NCBI GenBank assembly: GCA_018335915.1 | Contig: JAGXRL010000103.1 | Location: forward strand, 1 to 38,696 | Direction: 5' to 3' | DNA length: 38,696 nt | Source of the DNA: Candidatus Latescibacterota bacterium | Lineage (GTDB): Bacteria; Hydrothermota; Tepidihabitantia; Tepidihabitantales; CAIPLT01 | In this document: positions 1 to 8,166 of the stretch, in pieces | Position numbering within the stretch: the stretch's first letter is position 1 | Layout of the letters: each line of letters starts with the position of its first letter | Notes under the pieces: generated by a model | What the model saw: the letters and a program-made list of their open reading frames with translations, nothing else | Databases searched by the model: none | Told to the model about the DNA's origin: nothing | Translations under genes and position numbers: made by a program

Positions 1-1463
1 TCCAGTTTGGTGAGCGGCACTGATGACCAGGACGCAACCACATAAGCAATATCTTCTTCATTGACAACCGGGTAATTGCCCTGCTTTTCCCATTCTTTGC
101 GTTTCTTTTTCAAGGATTCAATCAGATTTTTCTGCTCGTCACGCAGTTCTGCTGCCCGTTCAAATTTCTGGGCTTTGATCGCATCTTCTTTGCCTTTGCG
201 GGCTTTGTCAATCTTCTTTTCAATCTCATCCAGTTCCGGATTGACTGTCGAGCGGACCAGTTTGACCCGGGAGCCGGCTTCATCAATCACATCAATCGCT
301 TTGTCCGGTAAAAAGCGGTCAGCAATATAACGGTCAGCAAGATATGCCGCAGTTTTGATTGCCGATTCCGTGTAAATAACTTTGTGGTGGAGTTCGTATT
401 TTTCTTTAAGACCCATCAAAATCCGCACGGTTTCTTCCATTGCCGGCGGTTCGACAATAATCGGCTGGAAGCGCCGTTCCAGGGCAGAATGTTTTTCAAT
501 GTATTTTCGGTATTCTTCAAGCGTGGTCGCACCAATGCACTGGAGTTCACCGCGGGCTAAAGCAGGTTTTAAAATATTGGACGCGTCAATCGAACCTTCA
601 GCCGCACCAGCACCGACAATCGTATGCAGCTCGTCAATAAATATGAGACTGTCACCCTGGGTGATTATTTCATTGACGATTGCTTTTAACCGTTCTTCGA
701 ACTGACCGCGGTATTTAGTGCCGGCAACAATCGCTGCCATATCCAGAGCGAGCACCCGCTTGTTTTTGAGAATACTGGGAATTCTGCCGTCAATAATGCG
801 CTGTGCCAGACCTTCGACAATCGCAGTTTTGCCGACGCCAGCTTCGCCAATCAGAACCGGATTGTTCTTTTTGCGCCGGGCTAAAATCTGGACTACCCGT
901 TCAATCTCTTTTTCCCGGCCAATAATCGGGTCGAGTTTATCTTCTCTGGCTAACTGGGTTAAATCTCGCGAGAAAAAATCTAAAGCCGGGGTTTTGGACT
1001 TAGGTTTTTTAGCGGTTTCTTTTGTACTGCCGCCTAATAAACGGATTGTCTCCTGACGCACGATTTCGAGTTCAACACCGAGCGACTGCAAAATCTGAGC
1101 GCCAAGACTGTGGTCTTCTTTTAAAATACCGAGCAGAATATGTTCGGTACCGATATAAGAATGGTTCATACGCCGGGCTTCGTCAACCGCCCAGTTAATC
1201 GCAGAACGCGCTTCCTGATTCAAAGGAATATCGCCAAGAACCAGAGTTTTGGTACCGTAATTAACCGCATTTTCAATCGAGCGCTGCAAGTCTTCGAGAT
1301 TGATGCCTAAATCATTCAGGACCATGGCGGCAACACCTTCAGCTTCTTTAACCAGACTCAAAAGAATATGTTCAGTGCCGATATAATCGCTGTGCATGCG
1401 GATTGCTTCCTGTCTTGCCAGATTTAGAATCCTTCTGACCCGTTCCGTAAATTTTTCCTGCAT
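1..1463 (-). CDS. clpC: ClpC-type AAA+ unfoldase, ATP-binding subunit of Clp protease (3' part outside window)
   Basis: Hexameric AAA+ chaperone that unfolds substrates for the ClpP protease in the cytoplasm. The 487 visible codons start at an ATG (1463-1461) and run off the left edge. Two N-terminal Clp-N repeats are visible, each with an IGTEHILL motif. The first AAA domain follows, with Walker A GEAGVGKT and Walker [10 protein letters not shown]. Further on is a charged coiled-coil segment containing [11 protein letters not shown], which looks like a UVR motif and favours ClpC over ClpB or ClpA. The second AAA domain and C-terminus lie outside the window. No Shine-Dalgarno is seen. A TTGACA-N17-TAGAAT promoter ends 5 nt before the ATG, so the mRNA may be leaderless. 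The family call is secure; ClpC against ClpE is slightly less so. Confidence 0.95.
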   Translation of the reverse strand, partial: MQEKFTERVRRILNLARQEAIRMHSDYIGTEHILLSLVKEAEGVAAMVLNDLGINLEDLQRSIENAVNYGTKTLVLGDIPLNQEARSAINWAVDEARRMNHSYIGTEHILLGILKEDHSLGAQILQSLGVELEIVRQETIRLLGGSTKETAKKPKSKTPALDFFSRDLTQLAREDKLDPIIGREKEIERVVQILARRKKNNPVLIGEAGVGKTAIVEGLAQRIIDGRIPSILKNKRVLALDMAAIVAGTKYRGQFEERLKAIVNEIITQGDSLIFIDELHTIVGAGAAEGSIDASNILKPALARGELQCIGATTLEEYRKYIEKHSALERRFQPIIVEPPAMEETVRILMGLKEKYELHHKVIYTESAIKTAAYLADRYIADRFLPDKAIDVIDEAGSRVKLVRSTVNPELDEIEKKIDKARKGKEDAIKAQKFERAAELRDEQKNLIESLKKKRKEWEKQGNYPVVNEEDIAYVVASWSSVPLTKL

Positions 1464-1468
1464 AATTA

Positions 1469-1497
1469 ATTCTATGGCTATTTTATTAGATTGTCAA
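1469..1497 (-). promoter_or_regulatory. clpC sigma70-type promoter, leaderless geometry
   Basis: On the minus strand, TTGACA (1497-1492), a 17-nt spacer and TAGAAT (1474-1469). Only 5 nt separate the -10 box from the clpC ATG, so transcription should begin at or next to the start codon. No CIRCE-like or CtsR-like operator was recognised. Confidence 0.6.
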
Positions 1498-1499
1498 GA

Positions 1500-2100
1500 G
1501 CAGGGGGAGATGCAAACCGGACGCAGACACTTAATTTAAAATTCAAAAGTCAAAGGTCAAAAGTCAAAATTAAAACTCAAAATTCAAAACTAATAATGAA
1601 AATTGAGTTGATTCGAAAATCCATTGATAATTGACCATTGAAAATTGTAAATTAACAGCTTGTCATTCCGGACTTGATCCGGAAACAAGTTTTTTGGGAC
1701 GCAGATTGACGCAGAAAAAAGAAGAAACCACAGATTAACACAGATAAACACAGAGTGAATTTAACACTGAAAAACACTGAAAACACTGAACAGCTTGTCA
1801 TTCTGAGGCGAAGCCGAAGAATCTCTCGCGAGAGACCCAGGATGTCGCGTATGCTCCATCTACACTTCCGTCCGCATATGCTCAGGGTGACATAGCAAAC
1901 CACGGACCTGTCCGTACCTATGATTAGGTGCGTGGATTGACCCGGAAACCAGTTTTTTGGGACGCAGATTGACGCAGATTTTCGCAGATATTTATAGATA
2001 TCATTTAAGATTTTTTAGAGAACGCAGATATTCAAACTAATTTTATACCTGGTAAGAATAGATATTAGATACTGGTTATGCTTTGGATTAAGCAATATAC
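1500..2100. repeat. Intergenic repeat cluster upstream of clpC
   Basis: No supported gene lies in this 600-nt space. It is a patchwork of repeat families seen elsewhere in the window. AAAGTCAAAA/AAATTCAAAA tracts occupy about 1530-1650. A CATTCCGGACTTGATCCGGA unit is near 1663-1683. CGCAGATTGACGCAGA and CACAGATTAACACAG units follow near 1690-1760. CACTGAAAACACTGAA units lie near 1765-1790 and a hairpin element at 1796-1892. A second GACGCAGATTGACGCAGA block is near 1960-1990. A predicted 83-codon frame across 1652-1903 consists of these repeats and is not a gene. Confidence 0.8.
1796..1892. repeat. Palindromic MITE-like element with imperfect terminal inverted repeats
   Basis: Starts TGTCATTCTGAG and ends CTCAGGGTGACA, giving 12-nt ends that pair at 10 of 12 positions about 97 nt apart. 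The interior also has inverted symmetry (GCGTATGC and GCATATGC arms). It belongs to the broader TGTCATT... repeat type in the window and has no coding capacity of its own. Confidence 0.6.
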
Positions 2101-2799
2101 TTATTTACGCTTGCCAGAAGAAGTTTTTGCTTTTGGTCGAGAAAGCCGCTCGAGATTGGGAAATAGAAACGGCACATGTTTCTGGTATTCGATATATTCA
2201 TCTTTATACTGTTTTGATAATACCTGCTCTTCTGCCTGCATCTCGAGATAGATTAATAAAAGACCAAAGATAAGACTCGCAATCAGACCCAGATACGAAG
2301 AAAAGATTAAGGGAATCGCAATAATCTGTAATAAAGTTCCCAGATAACGCGGATGCCGACAGACATTGAAAAGGCCGGACCGGACAAGTTTATTCTGCGG
2401 TTGATTGAGCAGATGAAAAAGCGTTGCCAGCCGTATCAGGACACCGAGCGCAAAGACAATCAGCCCGGCAATATTCAGATATGGATAGGCAAACGAGACC
2501 TGGGTCCAGTTTAGCGAAACATAATCGGTAATCGAATAGATTGCCATCACATAAAAGAAGAGCGAGAAAAACAATTTGAGCCAGCCGTGCATTACGACAA
2601 TGCCGGACTGGAAAAACGGTGAGGCGAAATAGTATTCGAGCGTCATCCACAAAACCAGGATAATAAAAAAGACGACCGGTATCTGGGCTTTGTCGCTGGT
2701 CAGGGAATTGAAAAAATTACGGCTGAAATTGATAAAATACCAGGTCACAAAAAGCGTCCAGACCAGACGCCAGAAATTGAGTTTTTTAGCAGATTTCAT
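2101..2799 (-). CDS. Isoprenylcysteine carboxyl methyltransferase (ICMT/PEMT) family membrane protein
   Basis: A 232-residue integral membrane protein with about five to six hydrophobic segments. The C-terminal half carries the ICMT/phospholipid-methyltransferase signature: CRHPRYLGTLL around residue 147, then a hydrophobic hairpin, then AEEQVLSKQYKDEYIEYQ. Family members use S-adenosylmethionine to methylate lipid-like or prenyl-cysteine substrates at the membrane. The substrate here cannot be read from sequence. The chosen ATG at 2799 has AGGAG five bases upstream; an in-frame ATG 36 nt earlier has no such site and would reach into the spacer. The gene lies 84 nt downstream of the lipoprotein gene at 2884-3684 on the same strand. 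Confidence 0.85.
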   Translation of the reverse strand: MKSAKKLNFWRLVWTLFVTWYFINFSRNFFNSLTSDKAQIPVVFFIILVLWMTLEYYFASPFFQSGIVVMHGWLKLFFSLFFYVMAIYSITDYVSLNWTQVSFAYPYLNIAGLIVFALGVLIRLATLFHLLNQPQNKLVRSGLFNVCRHPRYLGTLLQIIAIPLIFSSYLGLIASLIFGLLLIYLEMQAEEQVLSKQYKDEYIEYQKHVPFLFPNLERLSRPKAKTSSGKRK

Positions 2800-2883
2800 T
2801 AACACTCCTAAGACTTTTAACTGCGAATGATACATAATAAAATAATGTCATTGCATAGATTTGAATTAAACAGATTGAAACTT

Positions 2884-3684
2884 TCATTTTTGATATTGAG
2901 AAATTATATTTGTGATGGTCGGGTCAGCTTGATAAGAGCTGAGCGCGAGCGTATGCCGTTTTATTTCTATAATATTATTGGCATTATCAAGACCGATTTC
3001 CAGTTTATAAGCGCCTTCGGCTTCAGACGGTATGAGTGAAAATTGCTGCTGAGCCGGCGCACCCAGGATTAAATCAACCGGAAAATCGAGCGAGTCATTT
3101 GACCGGGTGAGCAGACAGATAAAGTCAGAGCGATTTTTAACCAGGGGAATCAGTTTTAAAACGGTAAATTCAGGACTGCGTAATTCATATTCCGGGCTCT
3201 GATACAAAGGATTTAATGTATCGTAAATCACGCCAATCACGCAAATATTGAGATTATTCAATTGTTTGATAAGATATTCAGGGCCGATATTGGTATTATT
3301 AGTTTTATCTTTTAGATTTGCACTCAAACAGGGAAAATCACTGTTGCGGATAATTTGCCGGCAGTTATCAATACCGGCATAGAGAAAATCAGGCGTTACG
3401 AGCACTCCGTCAATTTGAGTAGCATTGAGAATTTCGATGCTTAATTGCTGTGTTAACGAATCCGTGCTTCCGCTAAAAATCTGGCTATTGATAAGGGCGA
3501 GGACCGGGTTTATCGTCTTTTCCTGTTTAATTAAAGTTGCGATTTGGGCTGATTGTTCGATGTTCCAGCCGGTAATATAAATAATCGAAATCTTGTACAG
3601 GGATGGTTTGGTTGTCTGATGGAGCGAACAGTGTAAAGCAAATAACGATATGAACGCAAAGGCAAGTAATTTTTTCCGGTTCAT
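2884..3684 (-). CDS. Putative lipoprotein resembling a degenerate 5'-nucleotidase/UshA metallophosphatase domain
   Basis: A 266-residue protein with a basic, hydrophobic N-terminus followed by Cys19 (FALHC). This is a plausible but non-canonical lipobox, so surface or outer-membrane anchoring is likely rather than proven. The middle resembles the calcineurin-like domain of UDP-sugar hydrolase/5'-nucleotidase. VDGVLVTPDFLYAGIDN followed by DFPCLSANL matches the family pattern D-AxxxGNHDFdyG...FPxLsAN, but the metal-binding GNHD has become VTPDF and no other His/Asp metal ligands are evident. It is shorter than UshA (about 550 residues), with no nucleotide-binding domain. I infer a non-catalytic or altered family member. 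A strong promoter with a 10-bp-arm palindrome lies just upstream. Confidence 0.6.
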   Translation of the reverse strand: MNRKKLLAFAFISLFALHCSLHQTTKPSLYKISIIYITGWNIEQSAQIATLIKQEKTINPVLALINSQIFSGSTDSLTQQLSIEILNATQIDGVLVTPDFLYAGIDNCRQIIRNSDFPCLSANLKDKTNNTNIGPEYLIKQLNNLNICVIGVIYDTLNPLYQSPEYELRSPEFTVLKLIPLVKNRSDFICLLTRSNDSLDFPVDLILGAPAQQQFSLIPSEAEGAYKLEIGLDNANNIIEIKRHTLALSSYQADPTITNIISQYQK

Positions 3685-3692
3685 GTATAATG

Positions 3693-3721
3693 ATTATATG
3701 ATTGACTTTTAAAAAAGTCAA
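3693..3721 (-). promoter_or_regulatory. Promoter of the 5'-nucleotidase-like lipoprotein gene, leaderless geometry
   Basis: Minus strand TTGACT (3721-3716), 17-nt spacer and perfect TATAAT (3698-3693). The ATG lies 8 nt after the -10 box, so the expected start site is about one base before the start codon, and no Shine-Dalgarno is present. A perfect inverted repeat (3701-3722) covers the -35 box and most of the spacer. Confidence 0.65.
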
Positions 3722-3722
3722 T
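3701..3722. promoter_or_regulatory. Palindrome overlapping -35 box, candidate operator
   Basis: Perfect 10-nt inverted arms, ATTGACTTTT (3701-3710) and AAAAGTCAAT (3713-3722), separated by AA. The -35 hexamer sits within one arm. This size and position fit a dimeric repressor site; a bidirectional terminator is less likely because the stem is AT-rich. No regulator gene is adjacent. Confidence 0.5.
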
Positions 3723-3900
3723 GATTACACAGATTACAAACAAGATTGCACAGATATTTATGTAATTACGGATTTGACCGATTTCTGTCATTGCGCGGTT
3801 GCTTTCGCAACGCCCTCGCAAAGACATAGCCCTTCTGTCATTGCGCGGTCGCCGTTGGCGACCCTTGTAATCTCTCACAATATTATTTTTTACGAGATAT
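3723..3900. repeat. Intergenic repeats of the TGTCATTGCGCGGT type
   Basis: A GATTACACAGATTACA unit (about 3723-3750) is followed by two tandem TGTCATTGCGCGGT units starting near 3787 and 3837. The first forms a hairpin closed by TGTCATTGCG and CGCAAAGACA. Apparent open frames on both strands here are made of these repeats and are not genes. Confidence 0.75.
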
Positions 3901-3941
3901 ATCCTTCAGTCAATCAAATCAAATCACAATATGTTTTTCTA

Positions 3942-3970
3942 TTGACAAATAGTTATATATGAATTATTGT
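3942..3970 (+). promoter_or_regulatory. Promoter for the 2TM-protein/tldD unit
   Basis: TTGACA (3942-3947), 17-nt spacer, TATTGT (3965-3970). A start site near 3977 leaves a leader of about 28 nt that contains the TTGGAGGA Shine-Dalgarno of the 2TM gene. Confidence 0.55.
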
Positions 3971-4004
3971 AATTTAAGTGAAATTTATTTTGTTGGAGGA
4001 TTTT

Positions 4005-4289
4005 ATGGACGAAAAACATGCGTATGAGAGCGCACGAAAATTTGTCGAAGCCCGAGTAGATTTTTTTGTGCACTTTTTAATTTACTTGTTTGTCAACGGC
4101 GTGCTCTTTGTCATTAATTACCGGTTTAGCCGCGGTACCTGGTGGTTCATTTTTCCATTGCTTTTCTGGGGTATTGGTATTTTTGCCCATTTTTTGAGCG
4201 TCTTTCTTTTGTCACATTCGGTTAAAGAGCGCTGGATTCGTAAAAAAGCCCAGGAGATAATGCAGCATCATAAACCGGAGGACGAATGA
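4005..4289 (+). CDS. Small 2TM-domain membrane protein
   Basis: A 94-residue protein with a short basic/acidic N-terminus (DEKHAYESARKFVEARVDFFVHF), two transmembrane segments joined by the FSRGTWWF turn, and a charged C-terminus. This is the layout of the 2TM domain family (PF13239-like), whose members are often near signalling genes; the function is unknown. The ATG at 4005 is preceded by GGAGGA at 7-nt spacing. Its stop codon overlaps the tldD start (ATGA), so the two are translationally coupled. That pairing may mean a membrane partner for the TldD/TldE protease, but this is inference. Confidence 0.75.
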   Translation: MDEKHAYESARKFVEARVDFFVHFLIYLFVNGVLFVINYRFSRGTWWFIFPLLFWGIGIFAHFLSVFLLSHSVKERWIRKKAQEIMQHHKPEDE

Positions 4290-5668
4290 TAGATTTATTG
4301 AAAAGCGTGCTCGGTTCGTTCGGTGATATGGAATACGGCGAACTGCGGTTTCACGAACGCATATCGAGCGGAATCGTGGTGCGTAAAGGCGAACTTGAAT
4401 CGCTTGCCAACAGCACATATGCCGGGGTCGGCGCGCGGGCACTTTACAAAGGCGGCTGGGGATTTTCATCAACCAGCCGGACTGACGCCGGTGAAATCAA
4501 GCAGGCAATTATTGATGCGTGTGCCGCAGCCAAAGTCTCAAGTCAGGGCAAGGCAAACAAAGCCGTAAAAATGGCAAAAGCAGACCTTGCCCATGGCAAA
4601 TTCGCACCGCCGATTAATGGCCCGCTCACCAACCATTCATTTGAAGAAAAACTGGAACTGGTCAGAAAAACCGAAGAAAAACTGAGAGGGTCATCAAGTA
4701 TTATCCAATCAGCCCTGGTCGGGTATCGTGAGTTATTAGACCATAAAGTGATTGTTACTACTGATGGTGCCGAATGCGAAATTATTGACTCAAAACCTGA
4801 ATTCAGAATGTTTGCGGTTGGCGGCAATGGCAAAGATATGGTCGAGTCATTTGAAGCGGTCGGCGTGACCGGCGGCTGGCAGGATTTGTTTAAAAAGACA
4901 CCAGACCAATATATTGAACTGGTCATCCGCCGGATTGAAGCTTTGCTTAAAGCTGAATATGCCAAAGGCGAACGGGCAGTGGTGATTTTAGACCCGGGTT
5001 TGGTCGGACTTATTTCTCACGAGGCAATCGGTCATACGGTTGAAGCGGATTTTGTCTCGTCCGGTGCGATTACCAAAGGAAAAATCGGACAGCGAGTTGG
5101 CAGTGAATTGGTTACCCTTTTTGATTCGGGTCAAGAAGGTAATGCCGGCGGAACTTTAATGGTTGATGATGAAGGCGTCATAACCAAAAAGACAATCATT
5201 ATTGAAAACGGAATCTTGAAATCATATCTGCATAACCGCGAGAGTGCGGCTGAATTTGGTGTTGAGCCGACCGGCAATGCGCGTGCTTTTGAATATTCAG
5301 ACGAACCGATTATCCGGATGCGAAATACGGGCATTTTGCCGGGTACTTCAAGTTTAGACGAGCTGATTGCAGGTGTGAAACATGGATATCTTTTAAAAGG
5401 CGCAAAAGGCGGACAGGCAGATGCCAATGCCGAGTTTATGTTCGGAGTGCAGGAAGCGTTTCGGATTACTAACGGCAAAGTCAGCGAGATGTTGCGCGGC
5501 GTTACGGTTTCTGGACAGGCGTTTGATGTTTTGACCAGCGTGGACGCAGTGAGCAAGGATTTTAAATGGGATATGGGTTTTGGCGCGTGCGGCAAATGGC
5601 AGGCTGCAAAAGTTGACGGCGGCGGACCATATCTGAGATGCCAGGCAATGATCGGCGGCAGACAGTAA
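4286..5668 (+). CDS. tldD: TldD metalloprotease subunit (TldD/PmbA family)
   Basis: A 460-residue cytoplasmic protein. With TldE it forms a zinc metalloprotease that degrades unfolded peptides; in enterobacteria it processes microcin B17 and the CcdA antitoxin. The catalytic motif HEAIGH begins at about residue 245 with a following Glu (VEADF), so zinc binding appears intact. Other family blocks are present, including the GILPGTSS region and a Gly/Ala-rich C-terminal domain (GGPYLRCQAMIGG). The start overlaps the 2TM gene by 4 nt. A TldE/PmbA partner lies 125 nt downstream, as in most bacteria with this system. An AbiE toxin-antitoxin pair follows further on, but a functional link is speculative. 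Confidence 0.95.
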   Translation: MIDLLKSVLGSFGDMEYGELRFHERISSGIVVRKGELESLANSTYAGVGARALYKGGWGFSSTSRTDAGEIKQAIIDACAAAKVSSQGKANKAVKMAKADLAHGKFAPPINGPLTNHSFEEKLELVRKTEEKLRGSSSIIQSALVGYRELLDHKVIVTTDGAECEIIDSKPEFRMFAVGGNGKDMVESFEAVGVTGGWQDLFKKTPDQYIELVIRRIEALLKAEYAKGERAVVILDPGLVGLISHEAIGHTVEADFVSSGAITKGKIGQRVGSELVTLFDSGQEGNAGGTLMVDDEGVITKKTIIIENGILKSYLHNRESAAEFGVEPTGNARAFEYSDEPIIRMRNTGILPGTSSLDELIAGVKHGYLLKGAKGGQADANAEFMFGVQEAFRITNGKVSEMLRGVTVSGQAFDVLTSVDAVSKDFKWDMGFGACGKWQAAKVDGGGPYLRCQAMIGGRQ

Positions 5669-5780
5669 CATGATTACACAGATTATTAAAGCACTGATTA
5701 CACAGATAAAAAAACTAATCGACTACGCAGATCGTCAAAATGTAATCTGTGTAATCTTTCTGAAATCGGTGTAATCGGTT
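5669..5780. repeat. Repeat copies between tldD and pmbA
   Basis: Several head-to-tail copies of GATTACACAGATTA-type units with a TGTAATCTGTGTAATC inverted copy, ending just before the pmbA Shine-Dalgarno. The opposed orientations could form a hairpin within the tldD-pmbA transcript. Confidence 0.65.
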
Positions 5781-5793
5781 TCTGGAGGAAACA

Positions 5794-7122
5794 ATGATTG
5801 AATTAGGTGAATTAGCAATTAAGAAAGCATTGGAACTGGGTGCAGACCAGGCAGAAGCGTTTCTGGTCAAAGGCAAGTCATTCTATGTCTCGTTTGAAGC
5901 GAATGATATCAAACTTGCCAAAAGCCAGATTTCAGACGGTATCGGCATCCGGGTTTTTAAGAATAAAGGGCTCGGTTTTTCATCGGTCAATACCCTGTCT
6001 CAGGAAAAAGTTATCGACACAGTAAGTAATGCGGTGCGTTTGGCAAATTTAGCGCCAGCTGACAATGCAAACAGTTTGCCCAAAACAAGCGGTGAAATTC
6101 CTGAGATAAAAGATTTATATGACCCGCAGGTCGAAAATCTGAGTATGGAACAGGTGCTCGATTATGCGTCAAAACTGCTCAAGACCGCAATCAATTATGA
6201 CCAGCGGATTCTAATTGACAGCGGCGTGTTTGCCGGTTCGTACGGTGAGAATGTGATTGTCAATTCGCAGGGTATTAAAGTGAGTGAGCGGGGCAGTTCG
6301 TTTGATTACGGCATAATGGGTATGGCTGAAGACAAAGGCGAAGTCTCGTGTTTTCAATACGAGTTTGACAATACCCGCAAACTGAGCGAGATTAATGTGC
6401 TTAATACGGCTGTAAATTTTGCCGAGAAAGTGCTTAAATCTTTGGGTGCGAAAAAAGGCGAGAGTTTTCAAGGACCGGTTATCTTGGAACCGGAAGTGCT
6501 CGGTGATTTTCTGAGCATTGTAATCGGCGCCGTTTCAGCCAATAATATCCAGAAAAAAATGAGCCGTTTTATCGGACAATTAAATCAAAAAGTAGTTTCC
6601 CAGGATTTGACGATTGAAGATAATGCACTCTTGCCCGGCGGTGCGGCATCGAGCGGATTTGATAGGGAAGGCGTGGCAAGAAAACCTTTGAAGATTATCG
6701 AAAATGGAATTTTAAAGGCATATCTTTACAATACTTATACTGCGAACAAAGAAAACCGCGAGTCAACCGGACATGCCGCAGGCGGTGCGCGTTCGATTCC
6801 TGGTGTCGGACCGACCAATATCTTAATCAATGCCGGCGAGAAATCGCAAGCCGATTTAGTTAAAGAGACCAAAAAAGGATTATTCGTAACCCGTTTATCA
6901 GTACAGCCCGACCCGTTCAGCGGTGATTTTTCGGGTGTGGTCAAAGGCGGATTTCTGATTGAAGACGGCGTGTTCAAACGGCCAGTGATCGAAACGATGA
7001 TTACCGGAAATATCTTTGCACTCTTAAATCAGATTTCTGGATTATCCCAGGAACGGAAAAAAGTCGGCAGTTTCTTAATTCCTTATTGCCGGATTGAAGA
7101 TGTGTCAATCACGAGCGGATAA
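5794..7122 (+). CDS. pmbA: TldE/PmbA, partner subunit of the TldD protease
   Basis: A 442-residue member of the same fold as TldD without the HExxxH zinc motif, as expected for TldE. It shapes the proteolytic chamber of the TldD-TldE heterodimer. Typical features are the N-terminal ELGADQAEAF segment, GIGIRVFKNKGLGFSS, and the C-terminal FSGDFSGVVKGG...IENGILKAYLYN pattern. The ATG at 5794 has GGAGGAAAC immediately upstream. It is separated from tldD by repeat-type DNA and probably cotranscribed. Confidence 0.93.
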   Translation: MIELGELAIKKALELGADQAEAFLVKGKSFYVSFEANDIKLAKSQISDGIGIRVFKNKGLGFSSVNTLSQEKVIDTVSNAVRLANLAPADNANSLPKTSGEIPEIKDLYDPQVENLSMEQVLDYASKLLKTAINYDQRILIDSGVFAGSYGENVIVNSQGIKVSERGSSFDYGIMGMAEDKGEVSCFQYEFDNTRKLSEINVLNTAVNFAEKVLKSLGAKKGESFQGPVILEPEVLGDFLSIVIGAVSANNIQKKMSRFIGQLNQKVVSQDLTIEDNALLPGGAASSGFDREGVARKPLKIIENGILKAYLYNTYTANKENRESTGHAAGGARSIPGVGPTNILINAGEKSQADLVKETKKGLFVTRLSVQPDPFSGDFSGVVKGGFLIEDGVFKRPVIETMITGNIFALLNQISGLSQERKKVGSFLIPYCRIEDVSITSG

Positions 7123-7129
7123 AAATATC

Positions 7130-7440
7130 AGAATCAATCTTTTTAACCTCTGAAAACACTGAAAAAGAATTTTTAACCACGGATTACACGGATTAAACAG
7201 ATTCTAAACCACGAATGGACACGAATTGACACTAATGTCTTTGCGCGATTGCTGAAAGCAACCCCGTAGCAATCTCATCTTTACTGTATGTAAGATTGCC
7301 ACGTCGCTAACGCTCCTCGCAATGACAGATAGTATGATTGTCATTCCGGACTTGATCCGGAATCTATTCTTTAACCAATAGAAAACACGGATGTAAAGGG
7401 GGAGTCGTTCCCGGTTTAACAGGTGCGACCCCACTTAAGG
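7130..7440. repeat. Repeat cluster between pmbA and the abiE operon
   Basis: No supported gene. In order the cluster holds CTGAAAACACTGAAAA, ACCACGGATTACACGGATTA and ACCACGAATGGACACGAATT units. A palindromic TGTCTTTGCG...CGCAATGACA element (7236-7327), a CATTCCGGACTTGATCCGGA unit (about 7341-7361) and a GTCGTTCCCGG/GGTGCGACCCC segment follow. A predicted 76-codon minus-strand frame lies wholly in these repeats. Confidence 0.75.
7236..7327. repeat. Palindromic TGTCTTTGCG...CGCAATGACA element (MITE-like)
   Basis: Ends TGTCTTTGCG and CGCAATGACA are inverted repeats matching at 9 of 10 positions, 92 nt apart. Internal arms (GCAATCT and AGATTGC) extend the symmetry. Partial copies occur near 3787, 3837 and 9162. 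There is no reading frame, so any movement would need a transposase in trans. Confidence 0.65.
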
Positions 7441-7457
7441 TTACAAGTATTTCAGGC

Positions 7458-7485
7458 TTGACAAATACTACTAAGTATATATAAT
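7458..7485 (+). promoter_or_regulatory. Consensus promoter of the abiE operon with internal inverted repeat
   Basis: TTGACA (7458-7463), 16-nt spacer and perfect TATAAT (7480-7485), among the best promoter matches in the window. An inverted repeat ATACT-ACTA-AGTAT (7465-7478) fills the spacer. AbiEi antitoxins are known to repress their own operon by binding inverted repeats at the promoter, so this is a candidate operator. Confidence 0.7.
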
Positions 7486-7506
7486 ATACAAAAATGTAGA
7501 TTATCT

Positions 7507-8103
7507 ATGCTTAATAAATATACAGCACTTTCTGAACAATTACGCCGGCGCGCTTATTTTTCGATTGCCGATTTGGCTGGCGTTTTAAGGGTAAAGCCGG
7601 CTTCCGCCAAAATGCTCGCTTCCCGCTATACCAAAAACGGATTATTGGTCCGATTCAAAAAAGATTTTTATATATTAAAAGAGAAATGGCTCAATTTAGC
7701 AACACCAGAACTTTTCCGAATTGCTAATCTTTTACAGGTACCGTCCTACATATCATTAATGACCGCGCTTTATTATTACGAGATAACAACGCAAATCCCG
7801 CAAGATTATTATGAAAGCGTTGCGATTAAACGCACGCAACAAAAAAATATCAATGGCAGAAGTTTTGTCTATTACAAGCTTAGCCAACCATACTTTTTTG
7901 ATTATTTTAAAAAGGACAATATCTTTATTGCTACCAAAGAAAAAGCATTAGTTGATGCCCTGTACCTGTATTCATTTGGTAAATATAAAATTGATATCAA
8001 CTCGCTTGATATATCAAAACTTGACCTCACCCGCCTTAAAAAATTGATAAAAAAATATCCAGCTAAAACTAAAAAGACCATTAAAACAATATGCAGGATT
8101 TAA
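7507..8103 (+). CDS. abiEi: AbiEi-type antitoxin/transcriptional repressor, type IV toxin-antitoxin
   Basis: A 198-residue protein matching the AbiEi/COG5340 family. An N-terminal winged helix-turn-helix (YFSIADLAGVLRVKPASAKMLASRYTKNGLLVRFKKDFYIL, residues about 18-57) is followed by the C-terminal antitoxin domain with the TALYYYEI and ATKEKALVDALYLYS blocks. In characterised AbiE systems this protein represses the operon and counteracts the AbiEii nucleotidyltransferase without stable binding. It sits 63 nt upstream of the AbiEii gene under a consensus promoter. No clear Shine-Dalgarno precedes the ATG, and the expected leader is short (about 15 nt). The pair is enclosed by repeat-rich DNA, consistent with mobility. 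Confidence 0.85.
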   Translation: MLNKYTALSEQLRRRAYFSIADLAGVLRVKPASAKMLASRYTKNGLLVRFKKDFYILKEKWLNLATPELFRIANLLQVPSYISLMTALYYYEITTQIPQDYYESVAIKRTQQKNINGRSFVYYKLSQPYFFDYFKKDNIFIATKEKALVDALYLYSFGKYKIDINSLDISKLDLTRLKKLIKKYPAKTKKTIKTICRI

Positions 8104-8166
8104 ACCGGCACCAATTTTTAATATTTGTCGATGATATTAACTGCAGTCGGATAAGGAGAAGATAAA

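Noticed and set aside
76-1056. Three plus-strand frames (84, 107 and 112 codons) opposite clpC
   Set aside because: They are antisense shadows of a clearly conserved ClpC frame and have no family resemblance.
1652-1903. 83-codon minus-strand frame upstream of clpC
   Set aside because: Its translation is made of dispersed repeat units; no start signal or domain.
3681-3962. Open frames on both strands between the lipoprotein and 2TM genes
   Set aside because: They consist of TGTCATTGCGCGGT and GATTACACAGATTACA repeats.
5669-5780. Possible CRISPR-like array of short repeats
   Set aside because: Units vary in sequence and spacing, include inverted copies, and lack regular spacers or cas genes.
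7236-7327. Intrinsic terminator after pmbA
   Set aside because: The hairpin is a copy of a dispersed palindromic repeat and is not followed by a T-run.
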